This document shows positions 17,360-26,045 of a stretch of 64,000 nucleotides of DNA, piece by piece. The stretch lies in the NCBI RefSeq assembly GCF_021310995.1, contig NZ_CP054150.1:1426001-1490000 (forward strand). The letters run 5' to 3'. The notes below the pieces were generated by a model. That model did no database searches. It was not told the DNA's origin and saw only the letters and a program-made list of their open reading frames with translations. Source of the DNA: Agrobacterium vaccinii (GTDB lineage Bacteria > Pseudomonadota > Alphaproteobacteria > Rhizobiales > Rhizobiaceae). Both the position numbers and the translations under genes were made by a program. Positions within the stretch are counted from its first letter, which is position 1; the number at the start of each line of letters is the position of its first letter.

Positions 17360-18373
17360 TTAGCCCCTTGTTTTCCGCCATCTTTGCGGGCTCGTCTTCT
17401 GCCAGCTTTTAAAAGATCGGTAGAACGAACTTTCGTCTTCGTAGCCCAGGAGAAACGCGATCTCATCGATTGCGATGGAGGCATCCGAAAGAAGCGATAT
17501 CGCAAGCTCCTGTCTTACCTCGTCCAGCAGCGCCCGGAACGTTGTTCCCGCGTCGCCTATGCGCCGTTGCAAGGTCCGTTCGCTCAATCCCAGCTCTTGT
17601 GCGGCGTTGGCTATACCTGGGCGACCGCTGGCCAAGTTACGCTTCAATACAACCTTGATGTGCTCGGGCACGCTCCCCCAGGTCTCTACATCTACGAGAG
17701 CCGCAGTAAGTGCCGGGGTCATTATGGAAAGCATTTCCGGGTTATGTCCCGCGAATGGCATCTCCATATCCGACGATTTCAAAACGAGCCTATCGCGATC
17801 CGCACCGAAGCGGACAGGGCAGCCGTAAAACTCCTCATGAACGGCCGATGCTTCTCCGTTCCTTGCATACTCGACAAGCACAGGGACGATGTGCTTTCCG
17901 GAACCGCGGCGACCCAACTCAACAATCATCGCAAAACTCGCATCTACTGATAAGGCTGGTTCTGCTCCCGTGCCCGAAGGCCAATCCGGCGCGAGTGAAA
18001 CCTTGCCATCTCTTTCCTCGAACAGCATTTTGTCGGGACTGCATATACGTTTGAAGCGCACGATCCGCTCAAGTCCGTCACGAAAGTTAACTGCGAAAGA
18101 CGCTGTCAAAAATGCAAGCTTGTGGTTTGCTGTGCTGGTCTGTTCCACCATCCGGAGACCGAAACCATGATCGCCCGATAATGCTTCGATCGCCTCCCAC
18201 ACGGAGAAAAGTTGCGCCGTAGTGATTACCGCAGACTCGTCGAGATACAGCATCATGGGCAGCTTCGCGTGGCTCAGAACCGCCGAAGGGCGCAGACCAA
18301 GGGTTTCGATGCCATACCAGAAGGGGCGAGGCAATCTGCACCGGTCTGAAGATGAGGCCACTTTTACCGTCAT
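17360..18373 (-). CDS. AraC-family transcriptional regulator
   Basis: The 337-residue protein has the long N-terminal ligand/dimer domain of the OruR/ArgR-like AraC group (residues about 20-200) and a C-terminal AraC DNA-binding domain: first helix-turn-helix at IANAAQELGLSERTLQRRI (about 257-275), second at SIAIDEIAFLLGYEDESSFYRSF (about 300-322), closing with SPQRWRK. It is a cytosolic activator. The GST gene at 18550 is divergent, 176 bases away, and is the natural candidate target. Its 3' end lies about 50 bases from the dinB stub. Confidence 0.88.
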   Translation of the reverse strand: MTVKVASSSDRCRLPRPFWYGIETLGLRPSAVLSHAKLPMMLYLDESAVITTAQLFSVWEAIEALSGDHGFGLRMVEQTSTANHKLAFLTASFAVNFRDGLERIVRFKRICSPDKMLFEERDGKVSLAPDWPSGTGAEPALSVDASFAMIVELGRRGSGKHIVPVLVEYARNGEASAVHEEFYGCPVRFGADRDRLVLKSSDMEMPFAGHNPEMLSIMTPALTAALVDVETWGSVPEHIKVVLKRNLASGRPGIANAAQELGLSERTLQRRIGDAGTTFRALLDEVRQELAISLLSDASIAIDEIAFLLGYEDESSFYRSFKSWQKTSPQRWRKTRG

Positions 18374-18549
18374 GTAGATTATCCTCGATCTTGCTCACCA
18401 CGCTTACTCGAAAGCATCGATGGCCCTTTCAGGCCGTCAAAAACCTTGGTGCAAGATGGCGTCGTTTGCAAGTTTTTTGGCGCTTGTTGCCGTAGTGAAC
18501 AGGCAGCTCGGAGCGTAGGATTGGATATATCACCAAATGGAGCCGCTCA

Positions 18550-19221
18550 ATGACTATCAAATTTTACACCAATCCGAACTCCCGAGGCCGTATGGTCCGC
18601 TGGATGCTCGAAGAGGTAGGTGCCGATTACGACACCATCGTGCTTGATTACCAGAAAGCGAGCGCGGATGATCAGTGGGGCGGCGCAGCCCTGGAAAAAC
18701 CCACCTCCGACGACAAGAGCGAGCAGGCGCGCTTTTTCGGGGAGGTCAATCCGATTGGCAAGATACCTGCTATCGAGCATGACGGTCGCGTCATCAGCGA
18801 GAGCGGAGCCATCATCGCCTATTTGGCCGATATCTTCCCTTTAGCGAACCTCTCGCCCGGGAACGATGAGAAAGCTGACTACTATCGTTGGATGTTCTTT
18901 GCCGCGGGTCCGGTGGAGCAGGCCGTTACCAACAAGCGAGCGGGGTTTGTCCCATTGCCGGAACAGGAATTCTTCTTTGGTCATGGCAGCTATGAGCGCA
19001 CCCTGGATCAACTCGAGTTCGCAGTGACAAGACATCCCTTCATCGCTGGTGAACGGTTCACCGCCGCCGACGTATACGTCGGTTCGCATATCGGATGGGG
19101 TCTTGGATTGGGAACGATCCCTCCCCGCGAGGCATTCGTGAAATACGCGGGAAACCTGGTGTCCAGAGCCGCCTATAAGCGGAGCGTTGAACTCGATAAC
19201 GCCTTGCTCCAGGAAATCTGA
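18550..19221 (+). CDS. Glutathione S-transferase family protein
   Basis: The 223-residue protein has a thioredoxin-like N-terminal domain (MTIKFYTNPNSRGRMVRWML; cis-Pro in GKIPAIEHDG; glutathione-gamma-Glu site ESGAIIAYLAD, residues about 83-93) and an all-helical C-terminal domain with the conserved FTAADVYVGS near 173. The catalytic position is in the Asn-Ser-Arg-Gly loop near residue 11. It conjugates or otherwise uses glutathione on small electrophiles in the cytosol. GGAG lies 7 bases before the ATG. It is divergent from the AraC regulator at 17360. Confidence 0.9.
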   Translation: MTIKFYTNPNSRGRMVRWMLEEVGADYDTIVLDYQKASADDQWGGAALEKPTSDDKSEQARFFGEVNPIGKIPAIEHDGRVISESGAIIAYLADIFPLANLSPGNDEKADYYRWMFFAAGPVEQAVTNKRAGFVPLPEQEFFFGHGSYERTLDQLEFAVTRHPFIAGERFTAADVYVGSHIGWGLGLGTIPPREAFVKYAGNLVSRAAYKRSVELDNALLQEI

Positions 19222-19311
19222 CCTTATGTTCGTCGGTTGAGCTTCCCATATGGCGCTCGTCCCTGCCCGACTGTCGGTCCGGGAGGAGCGCCTTTTCGAA
19301 CTCCTGCCCGT

Positions 19312-20091
19312 TCAGCCCGGGACCTTTCCTGCGACTAGGAAGGCCTGATCCCAAACGATCGTTCCGCCGACAGCGCGACGTTCTTCTTCGATCCGGTCCC
19401 GGAGCGTATCGATCTGCACGTCCTCCGCCCTGCAGACGTTGTGTTCGACGAACCTCGGGAGCATGACGTGCATGAGAGTTGGCAGGAAAGACGGCTCGTT
19501 GGGTGGTATCAACACGCCCTCATTCCGACACTCTACAATCGAAAGACCCTGCTCACTCATCTTGTCGATAAGCTTCAGACCGAGAGTGACATCGCCACCC
19601 TCCGCTGCCACCGTGTTCCAAGCCCAGTCATATAGCCTGCGATGCAGTGGAACGTCCCCTAGACCGAATGGGAAGTTGCCGCGTGCATGCTCCTGAAACG
19701 CCAGGATTCCACCCGGCTTCCCGAGCGCAACCAGCCGCGAGAGTGTCGATGAAGCATCGGGAAGGTACATCAGGACACGGCGCCCGACGATGACGTCGAA
19801 CCGACCGAGATCGGGAAGGTCCGATGCCAGATCGACAAATCGGTAGTCTATCGGAGCCGCATCGGTTTCGCTCTCTTTGTTCCGCGCCAGTTGCAACGCG
19901 TACTCGCTGCTGTCGATCGCAACCACTACGCCGTCTGGGCCTACGATCCTGGCCATGAGCCTGCTCAGATCGCCGTTGCCGCACCCTATATCCAGGACCC
20001 TTGATCCTTCCGGAATACCAAGCCCCCCGAAGAAGCGGGCACTGGAGGCATTGGCAGGATTAGGAGGCGGCGCATGATCTGAATGTAACAT
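19312..20091 (-). CDS. Class I SAM-dependent methyltransferase
   Basis: The 259-residue protein contains the SAM-binding core: motif I VLDIGCGNGDLS (residues about 33-44), acidic end of beta-2 VVAIDSSEYAL, motif post-I with a conserved Asp (FVDLASDLPDL), and IVGRRVLMYLPD near 102. The second half is helical and gives no clear substrate clue. Methyltransferases of this size act on small molecules or lipids. It is convergent with the GST gene. The substrate is unknown. Confidence 0.85.
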   Translation of the reverse strand: MLHSDHAPPPNPANASSARFFGGLGIPEGSRVLDIGCGNGDLSRLMARIVGPDGVVVAIDSSEYALQLARNKESETDAAPIDYRFVDLASDLPDLGRFDVIVGRRVLMYLPDASSTLSRLVALGKPGGILAFQEHARGNFPFGLGDVPLHRRLYDWAWNTVAAEGGDVTLGLKLIDKMSEQGLSIVECRNEGVLIPPNEPSFLPTLMHVMLPRFVEHNVCRAEDVQIDTLRDRIEEERRAVGGTIVWDQAFLVAGKVPG

Positions 20092-20269
20092 TATTACCGT
20101 TTAGCGGAGGTGATCGACCTCGGCAAGGGGAGGTTTGCCATGAATATCCGGCGGTAAGCTATCCCGCTGACCGACCCGTCATCGCATTGCAGGAGTGCGG
20201 TCTTCTGTTATGAAAGCAGAGGTTGGCATTTGAGTGCCCCGGATTAAAAAGACAGGTCGGAGCGTTGAT

Positions 20270-20958
20270 ATGAAAACGATCGGAATTCTGGGTGGGATGT
20301 CGGTAGCATCGACGCAGACCTATTATCGAGAGCTGGTGAGGCTTACACGGGAAGGCTGGGCGGCCTTCACTCTCCGGACCTTTTGATACGATCCGTCGAT
20401 TTCGACCGCATAGCCACGCTCCAGGCCTCGTCGGACTGGGATACTGCTGGACAGGTTCTCAATGCCGAAGCCCGTGCGCTCGAACGTGGCGGAGCGCAAT
20501 TAGTGCTTCTTGCGACCAACACCATGCACAAGGTCGCCGACAAGGTCGTCGATGGCCTCTCGATACCGCTGCTGCACATTGCCGACGCAACCGCGGAGAA
20601 AATCGCGGCAAAGGGGTTGAGACGTCCAGGCTTGATGGCAACCAAGTTCACGATGGAGCAGTCCTTCTACACCGACCGCCTCAAGGTTCACGACTTGATG
20701 CCGATCGTGCCCAATGCAGATGACAGAGCCGAAACACATCGTATCATCTACGAAGAACTCTGCCGTGACGTGACCAACGAAGTCAGCCGAACAACCTTCG
20801 AAACCATTGCGCAACGGCTGGTCTCGAAAGGGTGTGACTGCCTTATCCTTGGGTGCACCGAGGTCGGAATGCTCTTGAGCCAAGGGAATGTTTCGGTGCC
20901 TGTGTTCGATACGACGTTGATCCACTGCGAGGCTGCGCTCTCCGCTGCTATTGCTTGA
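20270..20958 (+). pseudogene. Aspartate/glutamate racemase gene with a one-base frameshift
   Basis: An ATG at 20270 starts MKTIGILGGMSVASTQTYYREL, the exact opening of YgeA/Asp-Glu racemases. At about 20354 one base is missing: the first frame stops within 12 codons, while the next frame continues LGGLHSPDLLIRSVDF to a stop at 20958. Restoring one base gives 229 residues, the normal length, with TNTMHKVAD near 82 and the catalytic-Cys motif GCTEVG near 196. The first catalytic site reads ATNTMHK without Cys, as I recall for L-Asp/Glu-specific relatives. Either a genuine inactivating deletion or a sequencing error. Confidence 0.85.
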
Positions 20959-21090
20959 AATCAAGCGGGGCTCTGAAAACGATCGAGGTTCTGTTCAGCC
21001 CTGCTCGTGACGCAAAAAATTGCAAAGTGCATGTCTTCTTGCGCGGTTTTCACCGAAGGGCTTGGGCGATCTGGCTCTTCTTTCGCAAGC

Positions 21091-21116
21091 CCCGCCTCCC
21101 GAAGGCGGGATGTTTT
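21091..21116 (+). terminator. Probable terminator downstream of the racemase gene
   Basis: CCCGCCT, five bases, AGGCGGG forms a 7-bp GC stem, followed after two bases by TTTT. It lies about 130 bases past the racemase stop. It may also serve leftward transcription. Confidence 0.5.
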
Positions 21117-21256
21117 GTCCTCTCGGGACTTCGTCATGCAGTCATTGTCTTCATCAGCGTGACGCCAGGCGAAAAACTGGGACTGTAACGGAAGAAGCGG
21201 CAATCTACTAAGTCGCAATCCAGTCTTTGTCAGTTTCCCAGCGCCCCAAACGATAT

Positions 21257-21775
21257 CTAACACCATGGCTGCCGACGGCCAGTCCATGTCCTCGCCAGAC
21301 CTTCGCTAACAAGGATATCTCCCAGGCTGCGACCGTCTCGCACGAACACTCGGAGCTTGCGACCGTACTTGTCCTCGTCGCGACCTTGCCATGCCTGCAT
21401 CTGAAACGGCCCGGCGTTGACGAGCTGGAGAAGCCTTTTTGTCGCCTTGGCCCCGAGGGCTGCCTCCGATGAACATTTTGGGTCGCCGACTTCCGGTGTA
21501 TCGATATCGGCTATTCGGATCTTGGTACCCTCATGCCAGATCGTGTCGCCGTCGACGACACAGTGTGACCGAGTTGATCCTGAGCAAAGAGAATACGGTC
21601 TGAAACCTGGAACGTTCTGTGTCGGTGGCGATTTCACTACCTGCACAGCCGATGGGTTTTGGGTACGAGCGCTTCCGCCCTGCGGCGAGACATGTTTGTT
21701 TGCGTAGAAGCTGTAGCCAGCCCCCGCCCAAAATGCTCCGATCATTCCAAGAGCCACAAGTTTACCGAACGACAT
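21257..21775 (-). CDS. Thermonuclease-like (SNase) protein with N-terminal membrane anchor
   Basis: The 172-residue protein has an N-terminal hydrophobic helix (residues 5-24) acting as signal or anchor, a linker, then a staphylococcal-nuclease domain. Visible active-site pieces are VVDGDTIW near 74, the first Arg with metal Asp in IRIADIDTPEV near 88, and the second Arg region in KYGRKLRVFV near 138. Such proteins cut DNA or RNA outside the cytoplasm in the presence of calcium. No partner gene is evident. Family call is firm; the real substrate is not known. Confidence 0.85.
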   Translation of the reverse strand: MSFGKLVALGMIGAFWAGAGYSFYANKHVSPQGGSARTQNPSAVQVVKSPPTQNVPGFRPYSLCSGSTRSHCVVDGDTIWHEGTKIRIADIDTPEVGDPKCSSEAALGAKATKRLLQLVNAGPFQMQAWQGRDEDKYGRKLRVFVRDGRSLGDILVSEGLARTWTGRRQPWC

Positions 21776-22818
21776 GATCCCCTCCGTCTCGCTTTGCTAT
21801 ATTTGCTGAAGGTTGAGATTGGTGGAATCGGTTGCATAAGATTTTATACGTCACGGGAGCGGTCTTGCCGATACCATAGCGGTTTCCGAAAAATCCGAAC
21901 ACGACAGCAAGTAGCCCTGCGGGCACACCCTTCGCTCCACCCATCGCAGCAAACTGCCGATCATGAGACCGATGACGGCACCTGCGATGACCCCGATGAG
22001 ACCAACGTGTCTCTTGAGGTCGAGCCTTTCCTGCGTCACTGACCTTGGGTGCTCCATCCTAGATTTTCTGTTTCATCTCGAGACCCCGGACAAGCGCTTC
22101 CCGCTCTGGGTGCACGCTATCTCGGCCACTCGCGTTGCCGACGAACCACCCATCAGTTGTCCTCAGGAGGGATTGGCTTTCGATTTGAGCATTCCTTCGA
22201 CGGTCTCGCCGCTGCCAAGGGCCTGAGCCATTGCTTCCGGGTGGCTTCGGCACCGATATCTCCATCAGTTCGCCGCTGCCGGCTTCGAGCCGCTCTTCGG
22301 ATTCACGCAGAAGGCGAAACCGACTTCGTAGATAAGGGCCAGAACTATCCTGTGTCCTGTATTGGTGCGGATCGTAGTTCCGCTTGGATTCCGACAGATT
22401 CTTCATGATTGCATTTGCGCCAATAGCAAATGCATCCGCATTTCCGGATGAATCCGAGGCAACGTTTACGCCGAAGCGAAGTCTAGCGGCTTGGGTTCAC
22501 GAGTTTTATCGGCCTTTGATTCTATCAGCCGCCCTGTTCACCGGAGTCGATGCTGTCTGCCAGCTTGCTGTCGTCTGGACGTGGCTGAGGATGTGGTTGC
22601 CGTCAAGATAACGAGCGCGATTGCGCCAGAGCGAAGGGTCATGAAGCGTTCTCTTTCGACTACCGTAAAGATCACAAACTATGTCAAGCAGCATCACTCG
22701 ACAATGGCGGAGCTGTTGTTTGAAGACCTGAGCGGTCATCTGCAAACGCGTTTCGCAGGAAAATGCGCAATTAGGTAGCAGGCACCACCAAACCGCTACC
22801 GCTGCTCTGGTTTAGAGA
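21776..22818. other. About 1 kb with no confident gene
   Basis: The stretch holds several short frames but none I can place in a family. On the minus strand a 115-codon frame (22059-22406) is followed at once by a 68-codon frame (21851-22057). Another minus-strand frame inside the first ends in MAQALGSGETVEGMLKSK, which looks more protein-like than the 115-codon frame around it, so a frameshifted old gene is possible. No rRNA, tRNA or terminator is seen. Confidence 0.4.
21851..22057 (-). CDS. Possible small membrane protein
   Basis: This is a 68-codon frame with one plausible transmembrane helix at about residues 19-38 (VGLIGVIAGAVIGLMIGSLL), rich in Gly and with a GxxxG-like pattern, followed by RWVERRVCPQG. 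The stop of the frame upstream (22059) lies two bases before its ATG, so coupling is possible, but the ribosome site is poor (AGG directly next to the ATG). I do not recognise it and consider it uncertain. Confidence 0.25.
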   Translation of the reverse strand: MEHPRSVTQERLDLKRHVGLIGVIAGAVIGLMIGSLLRWVERRVCPQGYLLSCSDFSETAMVSARPLP

Positions 22819-23433
22819 TCAACGCGGTTTTCGACCGTTGATCTCTTCAATCACGTGCAGGCGTGTGCGGTTGCGAGGCATTAGCGTATCGTAAATTTCG
22901 GACAGCTCGAGAGCAGCGCCAATCTCCGGCATTTGGATCACGCTTGCAAGGTCATCGTACTTCTCGGACCACCACGCTCCCTCACTGTCGCGTCTGTAGA
23001 GCTTGACGAGGACACTGCTCGGCTCGACGAACATGATGAGCCGGACCGCCGGATGTTCCCGGTATTCGTCGAGCTTGTCGGTGGTGTCCACTGAACTCGT
23101 GCCGGGGGACGAGACCTCCACCACAAGTGTGGGGCTTTCGGCAACCATCGCGTCCGGGTCGGGGGGGCCGCAGTCCACGACAATGTCGGGGTACCGAATG
23201 GTGCTCGCCAGCGTCTGGACGGCTGTGTCGCTTGAAGTCGTTCGGCAGCCACCAGCTTTCGACTGCGGCCCCAGCGAGGAAACGATGTTCGAAACGACGA
23301 CGTTATGGCCCTGCTTTGCACCAGCCATCATCTCGATGACATAACCATCAACCAGCTCGAATCGGCCCTCTTGGTTGAGAATCCACTCGAGGAAATCCTC
23401 CGCCGAGACACGATCGTGTTCCATAGGTTGCAT
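22819..23433 (-). CDS. Uma2-family (DUF820) endonuclease-like protein
   Basis: The 204-residue protein fits the Uma2/DUF820 family with a PD-(D/E)xK nuclease fold. It shows the opening helix SAEDFLEWILNQEGRFELVDGYVIEM, then IRYPDIVVDCGPPDP near 78 (the catalytic Asp in PDIVV) and PTLVVEVSSPGTSSVDTTDKLDEY near 100 (Glu-x-Ser core and Lys). The family is abundant in cyanobacteria and found in many bacteria; its role is not established. GGAGGGAG precedes the ATG at 23433. It stands alone. Confidence 0.85.
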   Translation of the reverse strand: MQPMEHDRVSAEDFLEWILNQEGRFELVDGYVIEMMAGAKQGHNVVVSNIVSSLGPQSKAGGCRTTSSDTAVQTLASTIRYPDIVVDCGPPDPDAMVAESPTLVVEVSSPGTSSVDTTDKLDEYREHPAVRLIMFVEPSSVLVKLYRRDSEGAWWSEKYDDLASVIQMPEIGAALELSEIYDTLMPRNRTRLHVIEEINGRKPR

Positions 23434-23588
23434 GTCGTGCTCCCTCCTTTAAGTCATTATAGCATATCATTGCCGTCATGTCGTGACTACGCCTCTCGGC
23501 TTAGTTGGTGGCACCTGCTACCGAATAGCGGGAAAATGCTTAGGCGGGCGAATCCGCATTAACGGTAATTGCCATCTGGGTGACGAGA

Positions 23589-23621
23589 TAGACGAGCACC
23601 GACATGCCGTCCTGCAGATCG
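23589..23621 (-). repeat. 33-bp relic of a dnaE2 gene
   Basis: These 33 bases match 32 of 33 with positions 9011-9043 inside dnaE2, in the same orientation, and encode the same residues [11 protein letters not shown]. Outside this block the similarity ends on both sides. It is therefore a scrap of a dnaE2 copy, either from this genome or a former second mutasome operon. Confidence 0.75.
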
Positions 23622-23682
23622 GCTAAAAAGCATTGAAGCTGTGTTGAAGCACGATCTCACATTTTACAAACAGTGATCTGTA

Positions 23683-24075
23683 CTATTTCCGAAGATAGCT
23701 TTTCGAACCACCGTCCGTTATGCAGTAGCGCCCACCACGCGGACCTGTGCAATATGCTCCGGAACGGCACGAGCATTCATTACCGACCACTGGCGACATG
23801 TTAGAGCCGCTCTCATCGATAAGGCCGAGTGCACCCCCCATATAGGCCGAGCACGATTTTTTGCTGCCACTCACTGAACCATCATTACAGATGAAAGTCT
23901 CGCCCCGACAACTAGCAATTCCCCCTTTGCTTCCGCTGCAAGGCGTATTCGTGGCCTGTGAGTCAGCAGTCCAAGCCGACAACATCAAAGCCATCGCCAG
24001 GAGCAGTCGCAACAGTTTCAAAACTGAGTTCCCGAATATGAGCCCGCCTCTAATCACAGCAGACTTTCCGGACAT
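23683..24075 (-). CDS. Secreted cysteine-rich protein, function unknown
   Basis: The 130-residue product has an N-terminal signal peptide (KLLRLLLAMALMLSAWTADSQA) and a mature part with nine Cys: PCSGSKGGIASCRGETFICNDGSVSGSKKSC, then CSCRSGAYC and YCITDGG. The CSGSKGG...CNDGS pattern is one I associate with small periplasmic proteins of unknown role. The Cys are probably paired as disulfides. Its start overlaps the upstream ClpP-like gene by 26 bases, so the two form a unit and both products are exported. Confidence 0.65.
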   Translation of the reverse strand: MSGKSAVIRGGLIFGNSVLKLLRLLLAMALMLSAWTADSQATNTPCSGSKGGIASCRGETFICNDGSVSGSKKSCSAYMGGALGLIDESGSNMSPVVGNECSCRSGAYCTGPRGGRYCITDGGSKSYLRK

Positions 24076-25201
24076 AGGTATTCCCGATCGTCACCATCGA
24101 GTCGCTGGCAATGAGACCCTTTGCCATGAGTGCGTTCGAAACGTCCTTTGCTTCCCGCTCCAAGTAATTATCCAGCAGGGTAACCGCGAACCAACCATTC
24201 GCTGCGAGGTGTGCGGCTAGTGGTACCGAAGATTTACGGACGAAGGCTTCCGCTTCCGGCAGCGAACTGAAACTCTTCACCTGCACGAAACGATGGTCTC
24301 CTGGCTTCTCTTCGAACTGGTCCACCCGGATCCAGGAATAGTGCATGTAGCCGTGTTGCCCGGCGACGGAGACCCGATACCAGTCCCCGGATATCGAAAG
24401 AATTTCCACTGGGGATCCGTTCGCAGCGTTGCCGATGCTTTTAGCGTCCGAGCTGCCCAGAAGTTTAATCGGTGCCGCGCCTTTTGGGTGCCGGACGGCT
24501 CCAGTTCGCGCAACGGGAATATCGAGGGAAACTTCGGTCTTGGCCTGAATGCCTCCCGAAGGGGTCGTTGTCTGCACGGTAGGAACGCTGCCGGGGTTAA
24601 TCGCCATTGTCGGCGGCGAGGCTATTGTGGTCACTCGAAATTTGGTCATCTCGCTACCCGACAGGTATCGTATGTCATCACTGTCATAGCTGAGAGATAG
24701 CTGGAGCAATGCCGGATCCACGCCCATCTCCATCATGTATCCGATGACATCGGCAGTCAGTTGCTGAACTGCGGAAACGGCATCGTGTGTCTGGAGACCG
24801 CTTGTGTCGCTGAACGAAGACTTGTGGACCCCGATCGAACCAGGCTGCGCGGCCCGGCTTACGCCACCCAGAAATGCCAGAGAGCAAGCCGATGCGCACT
24901 CAGACGTCCTAACCTGGACGGTCGACAGTCCAAGCGCCCGAACGAGACGTCCGAGTTCGATCGCCTTCACGACATTGCCACCCGGACTGTCGAACACGAC
25001 GAAGACAGGGTGCTCCCTGGATACAACAGCACGGAAGTCGGAGAGGTCGTCACTGAATTCGAAAGCCCCCGAGACGATCAGGAATCTGTCTCCGCCCTCT
25101 GAGGCTTGCGTAGTGTATGCTAGACGGGCTTGAGCCGGTGCGACAGCCACCAATAGAAGTGCGGCCATGCCGATAGAAAGCCATCGTGAAATTGCAACCA
25201 T
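24050..25201 (-). CDS. Exported ClpP-like protein with SH3 and SPOR-like C-terminus
   Basis: The 383-residue protein starts with a signal peptide (LSIGMAALLLVAVAPAQA). Residues about 35-185 form a ClpP/crotonase-like domain of the COG3904 kind: FVVFDSPGGNVVKAIELG, then ECASACSLAFLGG with the likely nucleophile Ser, and GSIGVHKSSF with the His. A bacterial SH3 domain follows (PVEILSISGDWYRVSV), and the last 80 residues (HRFVQVKSFSSLPEAEAFV) resemble a SPOR peptidoglycan-binding domain. It probably acts as a periplasmic protease or scaffold near the cell wall. The start at 25201 is chosen over 25234 because the signal peptide then begins properly. Confidence 0.7.
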   Translation of the reverse strand: MVAISRWLSIGMAALLLVAVAPAQARLAYTTQASEGGDRFLIVSGAFEFSDDLSDFRAVVSREHPVFVVFDSPGGNVVKAIELGRLVRALGLSTVQVRTSECASACSLAFLGGVSRAAQPGSIGVHKSSFSDTSGLQTHDAVSAVQQLTADVIGYMMEMGVDPALLQLSLSYDSDDIRYLSGSEMTKFRVTTIASPPTMAINPGSVPTVQTTTPSGGIQAKTEVSLDIPVARTGAVRHPKGAAPIKLLGSSDAKSIGNAANGSPVEILSISGDWYRVSVAGQHGYMHYSWIRVDQFEEKPGDHRFVQVKSFSSLPEAEAFVRKSSVPLAAHLAANGWFAVTLLDNYLEREAKDVSNALMAKGLIASDSMVTIGNTYVRKVCCD

Positions 25202-25509
25202 GTGTCCAACCCTGCCCAGAGTGACAAATTGCATGGCCGGATGCCAGGTTGCAAGTAACCGATGAGATTATGGTAGAATAGGTGAATGACCAGGAAAAGG
25301 GCGATTGGTGTCAAACCGACGCAGCCTCTTCCATGTTCTTGAACGCGGTGACGTGTCGGCTGAATACCAGCGGGTTGCAGTATATGTCCTGCATGTAACG
25401 CACGCAGCCTAAGCTGCGGGCTTTCTAGCCCGGAAGATTGGACCAATCAGCCGATCGAATCCTTGGTTTCGGCCAGTTCCCAAAGACCAACACGATGCCA
25501 GGACACAAA

Positions 25510-25713
25510 TCAGTCGATGCCATCTGTCCGATCGCGTGCCCCGTTAGCTAGGAATTCGCGCGCATCGCGTTTTGCTGCGCTGCGGGAATAGCTTAGCGTG
25601 AATACACCATCACCATCCTCAATTTCCTGCGGGCCTAGCGTCCGTGCTGCCTCGAAAATCGCTGGCATGTTGTCTGCAACCTTTTCAAGCGTGAGTCGCG
25701 TTAGCTTGTTCAT
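25510..25713 (-). CDS. Small hypothetical protein
   Basis: The 67-residue product starts MNKLTRLTLEKVADNMPAIF, has EIEDGDGVFTLSYS in the middle and ends in a charged helix. AGGA lies about 13 bases before the ATG at 25713. A longer frame to 25884 adds unlikely sequence. No family is recognised. It lies divergent from the PIN-domain gene at 26046, but I see no reason to call it its antitoxin. Confidence 0.4.
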   Translation of the reverse strand: MNKLTRLTLEKVADNMPAIFEAARTLGPQEIEDGDGVFTLSYSRSAAKRDAREFLANGARDRTDGID

Positions 25714-26045
25714 AGCGAACCGAGATTCCTGTGTCGTGACCAGTTCGTGCACTATAGAATTAAATCGAACGAACCTAAGGGGAATCTTCCACGGTACCCA
25801 CATTAAATTTTCGTTTTTTAGAAGAAGCAGAAATGTCGTGATCAACGCAGACCAGTCGCAAGCCGACTTTGCCATGGCATACACCCGTCAGAAAGTAGGT
25901 TCAGGTGAGGCTGCAACAGCTCGAATCTTGCATCAAAGAACTCATCGGGATGCTGTCTCACTGAAAACGATGCAAAATTCGGAATATTTACATTTCATAA
26001 AGCATGATCCGGGACCCTGTTATGACGGCTCACAGGAACCAGCCC
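25714..26045. other. Gene-free gap before the PIN-domain gene
   Basis: No gene, hairpin or known site is seen in these 330 bases. In particular there is no short antitoxin frame directly upstream of the PIN gene, where one would be expected for a VapBC pair. Confidence 0.4.

Noticed and set aside
25510..25713. Antitoxin partner of the PIN-domain gene at 26046
   Set aside because: It points the other way, lies 330 bases off and has no antitoxin-like DNA-binding pattern.
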